Source: Synaphobranchus kaupii
Lineage: Eukaryota > Chordata > Actinopteri > Anguilliformes > Synaphobranchidae
Length of the DNA: 64,000 bases
Reading direction: 5' to 3'
NCBI GenBank assembly: GCA_029718625.1
Contig: CM056389.1
Location: 9,853,987-9,917,986, forward strand
This document shows, one piece after another, positions 34,529 to 49,042 of this stretch (its first letter is position 1; every line of letters starts with the position of its first letter). The notes under the pieces are model-generated. The model was not told the DNA's origin. It worked only from the letters and a program-made list of their open reading frames with translations, and searched no databases. A program made the position numbers and the translations under genes.

Positions 34529-34556
34529 TCTTATAGTACTCAATTATTCATTATTC

Positions 34557-34655
34557 CTGACAGCCGTTACAGACTGTGCCGTTATAGACTGTGCCGTTAT
34601 AGACTGTGCCTTTACAGACTGTGCCGTTATAGACTGTGCCTTTACTTGACGGGGC
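34557..34655. repeat. 15-bp tandem repeat, about 6 copies
   Basis: Unit GACTGTGCCGTTATA with a CTTTACA variant. Confidence 0.9.
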
Positions 34656-34915
34656 CCGAGTGGCACAGATTAGAGTTGTGTAAGCATCTGTTAGAGAATG
34701 TGAAGGGGGACCTGGGTCTTTATCTCACAGAGGTAATTGTACCTGTGTTCATGCCAAGGGCCCGTGGGGGGCTGTAGTTTGAATACCTGCTGCAGTGCCC
34801 TGCCCCCAGTACACTGTTCATATTATCCATCTACGGAGCGCAGGTCTGACTGAAGCAGGTTCAGGTTTGGGGTCCCCCCCAACCCCTCTTATGCAGGCAT
34901 GTGAAGCAGCACCCA
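34656..34915. other. ephb4 intron 1 unique sequence
   Basis: Nothing is recognised. Confidence 0.4.
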
Positions 34916-35313
34916 GCTGGTTAGAGGTGTTTGGTGTGTGTGTGTGTGTGTTTGGTGTGTGTATAAAAACACTGAGTCTGCTTGGAGGTGTTTGGCGTGT
35001 GTATAAAAACACTGAGTCTGCTTGGAGGTGTTTGGTGTGTGTATAAAAACACTGAGTCTGCTTGGAGGTGTTTGGTGTGTGTATAAAAACACTGAGTCTG
35101 CTTGGAGGTGTTTGGTGTGTGTATAAAAACACTGAGTCTGCTTGGAGGTGTTTGGTGTGTGTATAAAAACACTGAGTCTGCTTGGAGGTGTTTGGTGTGT
35201 GTATAAAAACACCGAGTCTGCTTGGAGGTGTTTGGTGTGTGTATAAAAACACCGAGTCTGCTTGGAGGTGTTTGGTGTGTGTATAAAAACACTGAGTCTG
35301 CTTGGAGGTGTTT

Positions 35314-35355
<42 letters not shown>

Positions 35356-35378
35356 GTGTGTGTATAAAAACACTGAGG
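34916..35378. repeat. 40-bp minisatellite, about 10 copies, ending in a GT run
   Basis: Unit GGAGGTGTTTGGTGTGTGTA plus TAAAAACACTGAGTCTGCTT (40 bp). A GT run expands within the first and last copies. Confidence 0.96.
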
Positions 35379-35429
35379 CTCACTCTCATCCCCACGGCTA
35401 ATTCCTCTGCCCTGTGGGACTATCCTCCT

Positions 35430-36118
35430 GTGTGGTCTATCCTCTCATTCTCCCTCTTTCCATCTCTCTCTCTCTCCCTCCCTTTGCATCTCCCTCTCTC
35501 CCTTTCCCTTTTCATTATCCCTCTCTCCCACCGTCTCTCTCTCCATCCCTCCCTCCCTCCCTCTCCCTTTACATTCTGCCTCCCCATCTCTCTCTCTCCC
35601 ACCGTCTCTCTCTCCATCCCTCCCTCCCTCCCTCTCCCTTTACATTCTGCCTCCCCATCTCTCTCTCTCCCACCGTCTCTCTCTCCATCCCTCCCTCCCT
35701 CTCCCTTTACATTCTGCCTCCCCATCTCTCTCTCTCCCACCGTCTCTCTCTCCATCCCTCCCTCCCTCCCTCTCCCTTTACATTCTGCCTCCCCATCTCT
35801 CTCCCACCGTCTCTCTCTCCATCCCTCCCTCCCTCTCCCTTTACATTCTGCCTCCCCATCTCTCTCTCTCCCACCGTCTCTCTCTCCATCCCTCCCTCCA
35901 TCCCTCCCTCCCTCTGCCTTTACATTCTGCCTCCCCATCTCCCTCTCTCCCACCGTCTCTCTCCATCCCTCCCTCCCTCTCCCTTTACATTCTGCCTCCC
36001 CATCTCTCTCTCTCCCTGTTTTAATTATCTCGCTCTCTCCTTCCCTCCCTTTTTATCCTCCCTCTCTCCATCTCTCTCCTCTCTCCATCTCTCTCCTCAT
36101 GCCTCCTCTCTCTCAGGT
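35430..36118. repeat. Homopyrimidine minisatellite (about 65-74 bp units)
   Basis: Almost pure C/T. Units of CCACCGTCTCTCTCTCCATC, CCTCCCTCCC and TTTACATTCTGCCTCCCCAT recur about eight times with CCCT-number length variation. Confidence 0.93.
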
Positions 36119-36490
36119 CTATTTACTTTAATTCAGCTTTGATTTATTGGAATGAAAACAAAAAGAATATTTCTACTGACAAAGCATGTATATGAAAAAC
36201 ACATAAAATAACAATATTAATAAACAAAATACAGTATCTATACAAATGATATTGTGAAAATTACGTTGAACAAGAAAACAAAAAGACAAACATGTGTATA
36301 TAGGCACACGCACGCACACACACACACACGCGCACACAGATTCATACATATAGTTAATAAATTAAGTGAGAAACTAATGAATTCCCAGTCTCACCCCCCC
36401 CCCCCCCCATGATGGATTGATATTAGAATTTTACTCCTGTCCTTCATTGTAAGATGAGGTTTAACACAAAGAGCAGGTGTGTGTGCAAGC
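36119..36490. other. ephb4 intron 1, AT-rich unique sequence with a short CA run
   Basis: No gene is recognised. CA-rich at 36304-36340; C14 run near 36394-36410. Confidence 0.5.
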
Positions 36491-36620
36491 CTTACTCTGC
36501 CTCTGCCTCTCCCTCTCTCTCTCTCCCCCTCTCTCCTCCCTCTCTCCCTCTCTCCCTCTCTCTCCCTCTCTCTCTCCCCCTCTCCCTCTCTCTCCCTCCC
36601 TCCCTCCCTCCCTCTCGCTG
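36491..36620. repeat. CT-rich microsatellite
   Basis: CCCTCTCTCT tracts. On the minus strand this is GA-rich. Confidence 0.9.
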
Positions 36621-36824
36621 CCTGTGTGTGAAACCCTCTCACATTTACACTGATCTCCAAGAGACTTTTCGGTCTTTGTGTTTCATCACCCTTCATATAC
36701 ACACACACACACAAACAAATAAATAAATAAAAACACATGCGCACACATATACACACAGGCACAAATACACAGAAACACACACAAACAAACACAGACATGA
36801 ACACACATGTGTGCTGTGCAGGCA

Positions 36825-36858
<34 letters not shown>

Positions 36859-36892
36859 GAAACGCAGACACACAGAGACGCACATATACACA

Positions 36893-37037
36893 CTGGAACA
36901 GAGCCTTAACAGATACCAGACCATGGGGCCCATCCACACACTGGAATAGTGCCTTAACAGATACCAGACCGTGGGGCCCATCCACACACTGGAACAGAGC
37001 CTTAACGGATACCAGACTGTGGGGGCTATCCACAAAC
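36893..37037. repeat. 48-bp x 3 tandem repeat
   Basis: Three copies of CTGGAACAGAGCCTTAACAG, ATACCAGACCATGGGGCCCA, TCCACACA (48 bp). A CA run with GAAACGCAGACAC precedes it at 36824-36892. Confidence 0.92.
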
Positions 37038-37375
37038 CATCTTATTGGCTACACACACACTGATACATGTTATTGGCTACATACACATCTTATTGGCAAT
37101 TTCTTCTCAAGCTGTTATCTGAAATAGGGAAGGAGAGTGACTCACACAGTGCGTCTGATATAAGGGCTGCATACTGGACACTGGGCAGGGAAGGGGAGTG
37201 TCATTCAGAGAGAGAGGGATAGAGGGAGAGAGAACTTTTCATTCTTCATGAGAAGCAGATTATCTCACACACACACACAGAGAAGCGGCAGGAAGGGTGT
37301 GAGTCTCAATTTATCATTAATCCTCTGATTTTTACACTTCATTCCCACGTCTTTACACTTCCCGAAGAGCCGGCG
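37038..37375. other. ephb4 intron 1 unique sequence
   Basis: Contains a short partial repeat of TTATTGGCTACA at 37044-37095. Nothing else is recognised. Confidence 0.4.
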
Positions 37376-38576
37376 TCCATTCCCAACTCCACCCACCTCC
37401 ATCCCCAACTCCACCCCCCCTCCATCCCCAACTCCACCCACCTCCATCCCCAACTCCACCCACCTCCATCCCCAACTCCACCCCCTCCATCCCCAACTCC
37501 ACCCCCTCCATCCCCAACTCCACCCCCCTCCATCACCAACTCCACCCACCTCCATCCCCAACTCCACCCCCTCCATCCCCAACTCCACCCACCTCCATCC
37601 CCAAATCCACCCCCTCCATCCCCAACTCCACCCACCTCCATCCCAAACTCCACCCCCTCCATCCCAAACTCCACCCACCTCCACCCCCAACTCCACCCAC
37701 CTCCACCCCCTCCATCCCCAACTCCACCCCCCCTCCCTCCCCAACTCCACCCACCTCCATCCCCAACTCCACCCACCTCCATCCCCAACTCCACCCCCCA
37801 CCATCCCCAACTCCACCCCCCACCATCCCCAACTCCACCCCCTCCATCCCCAACTCCACCCACCTCCATCCCCAACTCCACCCACCTCCATCCCCAACTC
37901 CACCCCCTCCATCCCCAACCCCACCCACCTTCATCCCCAACTCCACCCCTCCATTCCCAACACCACCCACCTCCACCCCCAACTCCACCCCCCTCCATCC
38001 CCAACTCCACCCACCTCCACCCCCAACTCCACCCCCCTCCATGCCCAACTCCACCCCCTCCATCCCCAACTCCACCTCCATCCCCAACTCCACCCACCTC
38101 CACCCCCCTCCATCCCCAACTCCACCCACCTCCATCCCCAACTCCAACCCCCTCCATCCCCAACTCCACCCACCTCCATCCCCAACTCCACCCCCCTCCA
38201 TCCCCAACTCCCTCTCCCCTCCATCCCCAACTCCACCCCCTCCATCCCCAACCCCACCCACCTTCATCCCCAACTCCACCCCTCCATTCCCAACACCACC
38301 CACCTCCACCCCCAACTCCACCCCCCTCCATCCCCAACTCCACCCACCTCCACCCCCAACTCCACCCCCCTCCATGCCCAACTCCACCCCCTCCATCCCC
38401 AACTCCACCTCCATCCCCAACTCCACCCACCTCCACCCCCCTCCATCCCCAACTCCACCCACCTCCATCCCCAACTCCAACCCCCTCCATCCCCAACTCC
38501 ACCCACCTCCATCCCCAACTCCACCCCCCTCCATCCCCAACTCCCTCTCCCCTCCATCCCCAACTCCCTCTCCCCT
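37376..38576. repeat. About 23-bp CCATCCCCAACTCCACC minisatellite, about 53 copies, with a 332-bp duplication
   Basis: Unit CTCCATCCCCAACTCCACCC with one to four extra bases. The segment from about 37912 recurs at about 38244 (offset 332 bp, including a rare TTCATCCCC variant and a CCATTCCCAACACC variant). The long glycine-rich frames on the minus strand are artefacts. Confidence 0.96.
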
Positions 38577-38835
38577 CGGCAGGCAAATAATCAACATACC
38601 TAAAACTCATTAGTCATACCAACACGTTAGCCTTCCTACCTCTGGATATATTTCACTGCATATATTTTATGGGATACATTTCACTGCATATATTTCACTG
38701 GATATATTCAGCTGTTTGTGCTTAAAGTGCATTATAGCTACAGTGGCGGCAAACATTTTGAGGATCGAACCCGTGGTCACAACTGCCATCCGCTAACTGC
38801 TTTAGATATGCCTACACCACCGCTGCCACTATCAT
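38577..38835. other. ephb4 intron 1 unique sequence
   Basis: A short TATTTCACTG(C/G)ATATAT triplication at about 38647-38705; otherwise nothing is recognised. Confidence 0.5.
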
Positions 38836-39242
38836 TCACACACTCTCACATATTCACTCTCACACACACTCTCACATATTCACTCTCACTCATTCTCACA
38901 CTCACTCATTCTCTCTCACATACTCACACTCACTCATTCTCACACACACTCATTCTCACTCACTCACATACTCACTCACTCATTCTCACACTCATTCTCA
39001 CACTCATTCTCTCTCACACTCATTCTCACACTCACACTCACTCTCACACTCATTCTCACTCACACTCACTCTCGCACACTCACTCATTCTCATTCTCACA
39101 CTCACTCTCACACACTCACTCACACTCATTCTCTCTCACACTCATTCTCTCTCACACTCACTCTCACACATTCACTCACTCTCACACTCATTCTCATTCT
39201 CACACTCTTTTTCCATCACATAGACACAGTCTCCACACAGTA

Positions 39243-39273
<31 letters not shown>

Positions 39274-39284
39274 AACACAAACTC
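38836..39284. repeat. CACTCATTCTCA-rich microsatellite
   Basis: Compound CACACT/CATTCTCA tracts ending in CT and CA runs at 39243-39275. Confidence 0.9.
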
Positions 39285-39912
39285 ACGTCACAGTGACTTT
39301 GTCCATATTTTTGTAATACACTTGTGAACACACGGGCTTCATTAGAGAGGTTTCCAAGGCCTGCAGGCTGAGGGTTCCAAGTTCATATGCAAATCAGCCA
39401 TTTTATACTGGCATAAAAATCACTGTGGCAAAAGTTAAAATGCAGTCTAAAGGAAGGCACACGCATCGTCTATGTTAAACAGTTAGTGCTTTGTGGGGGC
39501 GTTTGTGACAGGCCCAAACTCCACATGGCCTTTCATATGTTAGTGAAATATATATATATAAATATATATTTTAATTGGTAATTATATGAAGCCCCCTGCC
39601 CATGTATTGTCAGATTGGGGGGGGGGGGGGGGGGGTTAGGGAAACCGGTGCAGGAGGTGATTTCACGACACTGCGAAGCGTCTGCTTATTGCTGAGGCTA
39701 ATCGCGGGATTAAGCGACAGCCAAAGATAAGGAGGGTTGGGGAGGGGGGTCACTTTAAATGCAAATCCCCATTTTATAAAAACCGGTTCCGTTTAATGGG
39801 ATTTCTGGGACGAGATCCGCATTTCCTCAGCGGGGAAGTGAGATGGAAAAAGCCAGTGCTGCTGCGGCGCGGAAGAGAAAGAAAACCACCGTATATAAAA
39901 CACACAAAGAGG
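39285..39912. other. ephb4 intron 1 unique sequence
   Basis: No gene is recognised. Contains a G17-18 run near 39619-39637 and ATATATAT at 39548-39567. Confidence 0.45.
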
Positions 39913-40957
39913 GAACTCAGATTTACCCTGGGCTAGGCTAATGCTTTAGCTACCTGGCGCACTCAGATTTACCCTGGGCTAGGCTAATGCTTTAGCTACC
40001 TGGCGCGCTCAGATTTACCCTGGGCTAGGCTAATGCTTTAGCTACCTGGCGCACTCAGATTTACCCTGGGCTAGGCTAATGCTTTAGCTACCTGGCACGC
40101 TCAGATTTACCCTGGGCTAGGCTAATGCTTTAGCTACCTGGCGCACTCAGATTTACCCTGGGCTAGGCTAATGCTTTAGCTACCTGGCGCGCTCAGATTT
40201 ACCCTGGGCTAGGCTAATGCTTTAGCTACCTGGCGCGCTCAGATTTACCCTGGGCTAGGCTAATGCTTTAGCTACCTGGCGCGCTCAGATTTACCCTGGG
40301 CTAGGCTAATGCTTTAGCTACCTGGCGCACTCAGATTTACCCTGGGCTAGGCTAATGCTTTAGCTACCTGGCGCACTCAGATTTACCCTGGGCTAGGCTA
40401 ATGCTTTAGCTACCTGGCGCGCTCAGATTTACCCTGGGCTAGGCTAATGCTTTAGCTACCTGGCACACTCAGATTTACCCTGGGCTAGGCTAATGCTTTA
40501 GCTACCTGGCGCGCTCAGATTTACCCTGGGCTAGGCTAATGCTTTAGCTACCTGGCGCACTCAGATTTACCCTGGGCTAGGCTAATGCTTTAGCTACCTG
40601 GCGCGCTCAGATTTACCCTGGGCTAGGCTAATGCTTTAGCTACCTGGCGCACTCAGATTTACCCTGGGCTAGGCTAATGCTTTAGCTACCTGGCGCGCTC
40701 AGATTTACCCTGGGCTAGGCTAATGCTTTAGCTACCTGGCGCGCTCAGATTTACCCTGGGCTAGGCTAATGCTTTAGCTACCTGGCGCGCTCAGATTTAC
40801 CCTGGGCTAGGCTAATGCTTTAGCTACCTGGCGCGCTCAGATTTACCCTGGGCTAGGCTAATGCTTTAGCTACCTGGTGCACTCAGATTTACCCTGGGCT
40901 AGGCTAATGCTTTAGCTACCTGGCGCACTCAGATTTACCCTGGGCTAGGCTAATGCT
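39913..40957. repeat. 46-bp minisatellite, about 23 copies, very homogeneous
   Basis: Unit of exactly 46 bp (ACTCAGATTTACCCTGGGCT, AGGCTAATGCTTTAGCTACC, TGGCGC). The only common variation is GCRC/GCGC at the unit junction. Confidence 0.97.
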
Positions 40958-41024
40958 GAAACTCCTGCAGCTCCGCGCCCTGAGTATGCAGCCTCTAGGT
41001 ACGGCGGTGAAAAGTGATTGAGCT

Positions 41025-41225
41025 TGGTGTGTGTGTGCGTGAGTGTATGTGCGCGCGTGTGTGTGTGTGTGAGTGTGATCGTATGTGCGTGTGTGTGTGT
41101 GAGTGTGATCGTATGTGCGTGTGTGTGTGTGTATCTGGGTGTATGTGTGAGAGAGAAAGATAGAAAACAAGAGAGAGAGAGAAAGTGAGAGTGTGAGAGA
41201 GAGTGAGAGTGAGAGTGAGAGAGAG
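41025..41225. repeat. GT/GA compound microsatellite
   Basis: GTGTGTGAGTGTGATCGTAT blocks repeated, followed by GAGAGA tracts. Confidence 0.9.
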
Positions 41226-44200
41226 CTGCTTAGTTAAACCCCCCCCCCCTAAGATTTCAGGATTTAAATAATGACTCTAAAAGTTAATCCCAAGACCTCC
41301 ACCAAAGTGTGAAGTTCCCTCTGTCTCACATTTGAGTTCTTTAATCAATATTAAGATAACAGATGCTGCAGGATACCTGGCCAAATAGATTTGGCTTCTC
41401 GGTGAGCAAGAATCTTAGCACTTGTTTTTCAATCCGTCCGTTTCACTCTCCCCATTTCTCTTTTTCATCTGTCATGAAGGTTAGTTAGATCCTGAAATAG
41501 TTTATTTCTGATAGTTGTATAACATGCCTTTACCTGGTTCAGTTTAAGGATACTTATTTTAGTTTTATTCTGAGGTTAGATTGTAAGCAGAGCTCAGGTT
41601 ATTTTACCAAGCGTAAACTGTTCGGATTTTCCACATTCTGTGAAAAGTGCAATTTGGACCGCATCAGCTAATGTAAGCCGCTTCCCTCGGGGCTTAAACG
41701 GAGGATTTAGATTCCAATTCCAGAGTCCGGCGCTCTAACCACGCTCCACTCCGCCGCTAAAACCTCGCCTTCTGGAGAACATTAGCAAAGTAATTGAAAA
41801 TGGAAGCGTGACGGGACTTTGCTGTCGCAGAAGTGGAGCGTCGAACGCGATGTGGGAGCGTCGAACGCGATGTGGGAGAGGCGGGCGGGACGCTGTCAGC
41901 CGACGGTTTTCCAAGAGTCTCGCTGGAGAGCTTTTCCGCAGATCGGTCAATCTCAACCCAACAAAGAAAGCAGGCAAAGGTACCTGTGATCAACATTGCC
42001 ATTTTGTAGGTTATTTCTTCCAGGCACTTACTTCAACTGCTGTATGGTACGCAGAAGTAAATGGATTCTTACTAAATGGATTATTAATACTGTTGGCTAA
42101 CAGACATACAACTGTGCTGCTGCTAGATGGAAACAATAAATAAGTAAATAAATTTTGTTTATTTAAAACTGTTTTGTGTCACGCGCTTTACCACTTCAGA
42201 CCAGCCTTTACCAGCACCTTTACCACCCGGCTGTTTCTGCCACTGTGAACATAGTTCAGGTAAAAAGGGGGAATTATAAGTGCCAGGTACGTCACGCCAC
42301 CGTTTCCCAGGCCGAAGATGTGATGTAGGCAGGAAAGAAAAACACTTGAAAGATATCTGCAAATGCTCAAGCACCTTCTACGTCAAGCACCTAAACTGTG
42401 TTTGAGTGCATTTTCAATTATCATGAAGATTACAATGACTAAACGTTATTGAGAATATTTTTTATCATGGCTTTTTTTCCAGTTAGGGAATGAAGGGAAT
42501 TTTTCATCTCAACAGCCTGATGGTCAATAAAAACCATGTACGACTTAACAGTGTGTGCAAACAAAATGAGCAGAGTAAAAACACTGGCTGAGTCCAGACC
42601 CTGCTCTGCTGTTTTCCGAGGGAAATATAATTACGTAGCATAAATAGCCGAAGCTGACAGAAGCTAGCGCACCATATCCAATGATGGCAGCCGCTTACAA
42701 TGAGAGGAAACGTTAGCGCGGCACAAGCTAAGGGTGACGCCAAGGGTTTATTTCACTGAGCCTACAGTTCTGTACAAATATGAACCTTATAGTAGGCTTA
42801 GCTTTGACTTCAGACAGGGATAATTTGTGCCTTTTGTCACAACTAAAGGCCCCATTTAGCAAACGCAAAACTAATAACACAACCAATGATTGGTGCAAAT
42901 CAAATACTATGACCAATCATTGGTCACGTTATTGGTTTTGTGTGTGCTAAAGCTCTAAGTCTGTTACTAACCTCTACACCCATTACAAACTTGGGATTTC
43001 CAAAAGCCCCCGAGACTCAATTTCCCAGCTCTCTCTGCACATGATATTTAGTGGAATTTAGGATCCTTTTCCATCCAGGTAAGAGAAGACACAAGAAAGA
43101 TGAAGAAAATAGAAATGCAACATCACACCTTCCCTTACCACTTTTAAAAGTCCACAGGAGGCGATGTGGCCTTCAATGTTTTCGGTAAACGCTGTTATTT
43201 GGTCTTGTAAATTTAATAAACAACTTTAGCAGCATGTGACCTTTTGGCATGATTATGCTGTGCTCTGCAGAAATCTGCCATTTTGAACAAACCAAATTCA
43301 GGGCATAAATTATACAGGCATAAGGAAAATAACATGAATATAAATATAAATAAAAAGGCCAAACTTGCCCTCGGGTTAAATGAGGTCGGTCGTAATTTTA
43401 AAGAGTCGCCAGTGTCACTGGGGACTCTGACGTGGGCTACATTATCAATCACACCCGGGAAGCCTGCGGTCACAGAGATCGATTAACGAGTCTGGATGAT
43501 TAGTTGGGCAATATTAATGATTCATGCACAGCGATAAATGCGTTCGATGCTGAAAGGTTGGGGCGCTTCAGTACGGGACGTTCCTCTCTGAAGAAATCCC
43601 GCCCGCGTGACCTGGGTTCTCCTCCTCGCGTGCTGTGGGCGCAAACCCGTAATTCACTTTGTTTATTAACCAAATGAAACACCGATTTATTCATTGTCTG
43701 CGAGTTTGGAAATGCAGCAGCCAGAGGACCCGGTGTGTGACCTCCCCCCCCTCACAAAAAACACCGTTCGGGGACAAATACAAGAGGATCAGCTGATCTT
43801 CAACCAGAAACTTGAAGAAAAAAGTAGGTTAACAGAATAAATAAAATAAAAAGGCCTGGACCAAAAGTCTGTGCTTAGTGTATGTGATAACGTAGCAGGA
43901 GCCAAAGTGAAACACATGCAGCGCGTAATCAATATGTCTGATGGGAAAATCTAAATGGCAATGAAATGCCTGCCCGGCCCGCTGTGGTCCACTGGCACGA
44001 GTTAGGGCTGACTATGGTGGAAACCATTTTGGCTGCAACTCCAAATGCCACCTGTACTTTTAAAGGTGTGCATCGTAGGTAATGTTGTTGATACGGCTTC
44101 TGGCTTAATCAGGACCCACTGTGATGACTGGCCAGCAGATCTGGTTGTCTTTCTGATGTCACCAACAGTTTTTTGGGATGATATCAGTGTGCACCTGTTA

Positions 44201-44742
44201 GCCATAAAGTTATTAAGTCGATACACTGAGTGGTCGCGAGGGATACCCCCTCGCCCTCGAGTGGAAAGGCGTTAAACTTCATCATTTTAAAACTACAAAA
44301 TTGGAGGCTTGATTAGGAAATTATGCTGAAAATGTTAGATTGATACATATTTTTTTGGTGGGTGGGAAAATAAGTTGAACTATGCCAAAATCGCTTGGTA
44401 GATCTAGCCCCGCACCAACATCACTGTAAAATATTGACAAATAAATTATTGTTAGGCGACAGCCTTTGTCTGTTTGCGATTGTTACCAGCTACGGATATA
44501 CTCTTAAATAATCTTTTCCTTACAGAGTTCACGCTCGCGCAATAATATTTTGTAAAAAGCCATTAGACTGGAGTCAACAATCTAGTAAAATAAACGAACA
44601 ATGTTTCCTTTGGAACACTGCGCTAAATAAACTTTTTGACTAATCAAAATACGTTTACGAAAAATCTGCCCACACATATCTTGTTTTATAATTAGCAATA
44701 CTACTACTACTAATAATAATAATAATAATAATAATATCCTAC
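41226..44742. other. ephb4 intron 1, 5' portion, largely unique
   Basis: About 3.5 kb with little repetition. A 20 bp direct doublet (GAGCGTCGAACGCGATGTGG) lies at 41837-41876, and a TAATAA microsatellite at 44702-44735 sits next to the exon 1 donor. Many short open frames (for example 41808-42143 +) show no recognisable domain. Conserved regulatory elements are expected in such an intron, but I cannot demonstrate one. Confidence 0.45.
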
Positions 44743-44812
44743 CTTCTTCGGCTGACAGATAGCAGAGAAACCTGAGGATGATGATCCCGATCGCAGCGCA
44801 CACTCGTTCCAT
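44743..44812 (-). CDS. ephb4: ephb4-like receptor, first coding exon (signal peptide)
   Basis: ATG at 44812-44810 opens a 70 bp coding segment: MERVCAAIGIIILRFLCYLS, then AEE. It has a hydrophobic core and small residues before the likely cleavage site, as expected of a type I receptor. It ends in phase 1 at an AAG|GTAGGA donor; the leftover G joins AG of exon 2 to make glutamate, and the frame continues into ILMYTKTETSDLKW. Only this Met is in the correct frame with the signal peptide and splice phase. A TAA/TAG-rich microsatellite lies just beyond the donor. Confidence 0.88.
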
Positions 44813-46100
44813 AGCGACAGACAGAACTATGCCACTCCGTCAGAGAAATATTCTTCCGTTTTTTGTTTTTTTTTTAAACAAAAAATGTATCCAAGTGTCT
44901 GAAACGCCGGTCAGCTGGGCTGAGTACCCGCCGGCTCAACATTTGCCACCATCAGTGAACGACAATAGTGACGGGGATCCTGTGTCAGTATGGGCTACAG
45001 CAAGCTGCTCACTTGTGCAATGTGCAACTTTGCATTGATGATGAAAAACGTGAACTGGATCAATGTAACGGTTCTAAAATGACGCATTTACCAAAAAAAT
45101 AAACAGGAAAAAGGTAAACTACGTTATCTAATTTTAAAAAAATGCATGTATCGATGATTGTCGTAACCTGTCGAAACGCTCCAGTTTCATAAATGCTGTT
45201 TTTCTCTGTCTGTTACCAGGGACCAGCTGCCGTCAGTCCGTCATCTGCGGTTCTGAAATTAATATTTTCTTCATGTTGTTCTGTTCCATGTCAGTGTTGC
45301 TGAAATGGGGCACGAGGCGGATATGCATGGGTTTGTTCTTTGTGAACGCGCCGAGTTCTCGCCACAGTCTTTCAAAGAAAAAAAAAGGCAAGTATAGCAA
45401 AAAATAAATCGTACGATAGAATCGGATTTAAGAGTCCTTGGAAGTTTCGGCACACTCACTGAAACGAGAAAAAGATTAATTGTTAGCTACGTACAATTCC
45501 ATTCACGACTTGTTTCCGTGTTCAGTGATTTCTCCCATCCGCAAAACCACATTCCTTTGTATTTTTCGCCTTTCTGTTACCAAAATGAAGTCATTTTCTT
45601 ATGGTCAGCCGCTTGATTCATTTCCACATTATTTATGCGTTTCCAATGGCGATGATAACTGAGAATGAGAGTCCGTCGAAAACACATAGATGCGCGAAAC
45701 GAACAGACACAAATATGAAATAATAAAAAAAACGGGCAAACAATGAAGTTGTGCACCCCCGAAGTTGTCCGCGCGAGCACTCCCGCAAGCCTTGGACAGG
45801 GTTCTCTCAACGGGCATCAGCGCGAGGCTCCGTCCCGCCCACCGTCTGCCTGTCACGCGACTCCAACCCACCATTGGCCAGTGCAGCTGTCAGTCAACTG
45901 CTGTGTAGTAAAATATCAGAGGCGTTTGGGGCAGGTGGAACCATCGATGAGACATGTTTACTTATTAAAATAAACACTTTATATTCAGCCGATGCGCTTG
46001 AATGCTGCCTTTGAAGGCAGACTGAGTTTAATTACTTTGAATGTCGTTTCGCAGACCTCAAAGATATTGAATATGACTCGGTAAGTCCACCTGTCGGTCT
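44813..46100 (-). promoter_or_regulatory. Probable ephb4 5' UTR and promoter region
   Basis: The region immediately upstream of the ephb4 start codon on the minus strand. At 45815-45890 it contains a G/C-rich, CpG-containing stretch with a GC-box-like CCCGCCC (GGGCGGG on the minus strand) and a CCAAT-type CCATTGGCC, compatible with a TATA-less vertebrate promoter. No transcription start can be assigned from sequence alone. Confidence 0.35.
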
Positions 46101-46840
46101 GTTTGTCCGACAGTCCTTATATAAAAAAGGCATAGCCTACTAAAGACATTTTACCACCAGAGGTCAAGGCTGCATCAACGGAACAAGGGCCTGCAATCTC
46201 CTTTTGTTAATTTGTTCGCAGATAAATCTTTGTTAGCGGTGTGAGGATGTGGTAGCCTATAGGCCTACAATGTTATCTTCTAAGTTGGCCCAGATAAGGG
46301 TGTCTGAGCAAATCAACGTTGTGACTGCAGTGGCACAGTAACGTTTTTTTTTAATCAATTGTAATATGATATGTGATTTCAGGCACTGATAACACTCAAA
46401 AGAAAAGTTCGTTTATGACCGATGGAATCGCCGGTCGTTATTTAACAACTTTCCACACTTTTCTGTGGTGTAGGCTTCATGGGTTTGGAAAGACATTGTC
46501 ACAACAACATTGCTGCAACGTTGCGACAACAAACGTTCACTTGTAGCCTACCGCTCTCCTCGTCTGTAGTCCCACGTGCTGTTACCAACACAAGGCAACC
46601 GATAATCAGAAAGCTTGTCCACGTCAATGCTTTGGGCATCGGGGAGAGCAATTACTTTAGACATAATTTGAAAGGCATGCACCGAATGGGCGTCTTCCCC
46701 CTTACAGGCGTTAATCGATAGACTAGACTACCCGTCATCAGTCTTCACTGAAGAGAGACAAGACCGCACACACCGGAAACCTGTGGGCCAAATAACGTCT
46801 AAGAGCAAATATGAACGATTTCGACAACTTCCTAGAAAGA
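46101..46840. other. Unique intergenic sequence upstream of ephb4
   Basis: No gene is recognised. The open frame at 46479-46721 (+) has no family resemblance. Confidence 0.4.
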
Positions 46841-46851
46841 AAGAAAAACAC

Positions 46852-46891
<40 letters not shown>

Positions 46892-46892
46892 T
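46852..46892. repeat. CT then CA microsatellite
   Basis: CTCTCTCTCTCT then CACACACACACA. Confidence 0.9.
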
Positions 46893-46999
46893 TTATGTTC
46901 TGCTTCACCCTGTCCTTTTCATATGCATTACGCAGACGCCGTGTTATCTGCGCTTGTGCTGACAGCAAACTTCCCGCTGCTTTCTTTCCTCGCTATCAG

Positions 47000-48787
<1,788 letters not shown>

Positions 48788-48906
48788 TGAACCCTTTGCA
48801 GAGTAGGCTTATTGGACCGCATTGCTTTGTTACATCAGCATTAGAACGTTCAGTGAAGAACATTCTAATCACACGTTTGTGAACTTGCACCTAAGTAAAG
48901 GGTTAA
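48788..48906. mobile_element. Second copy of the TTAACCCTTT/AAAGGGTTAA MITE
   Basis: Starts GAACCCTTTGCAGAG, contains TTACATCAGCATTAGAACG and ACATTCTAATCACA, and ends TAAAGGGTTAAAG. The inner part closely matches 33640-33712, in the same orientation. Confidence 0.65.
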
Positions 48907-49042
48907 AGAATGCTGCAGACAACGGCTCTGACACATTTGGATGCCAGTGCGGTTTTGGGGAAACAGAAAACCCAAACATTTCAGCGTGCCGTTCGCTTGC
49001 ACGCAGCTGATTACTGAGGACTGAAGGAGTGCTGGTTCCAAG

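Noticed and set aside
35262..36142. Serine/proline/leucine-rich frames of 240-290 residues (+)
   Set aside because: Direct translation of the homopyrimidine minisatellite.
37339..38613. Long glycine-rich and proline-rich open frames on both strands
   Set aside because: They arise from the CCATCCCCAACTCCACC minisatellite. Presence on both strands and in several frames shows they are not coding.
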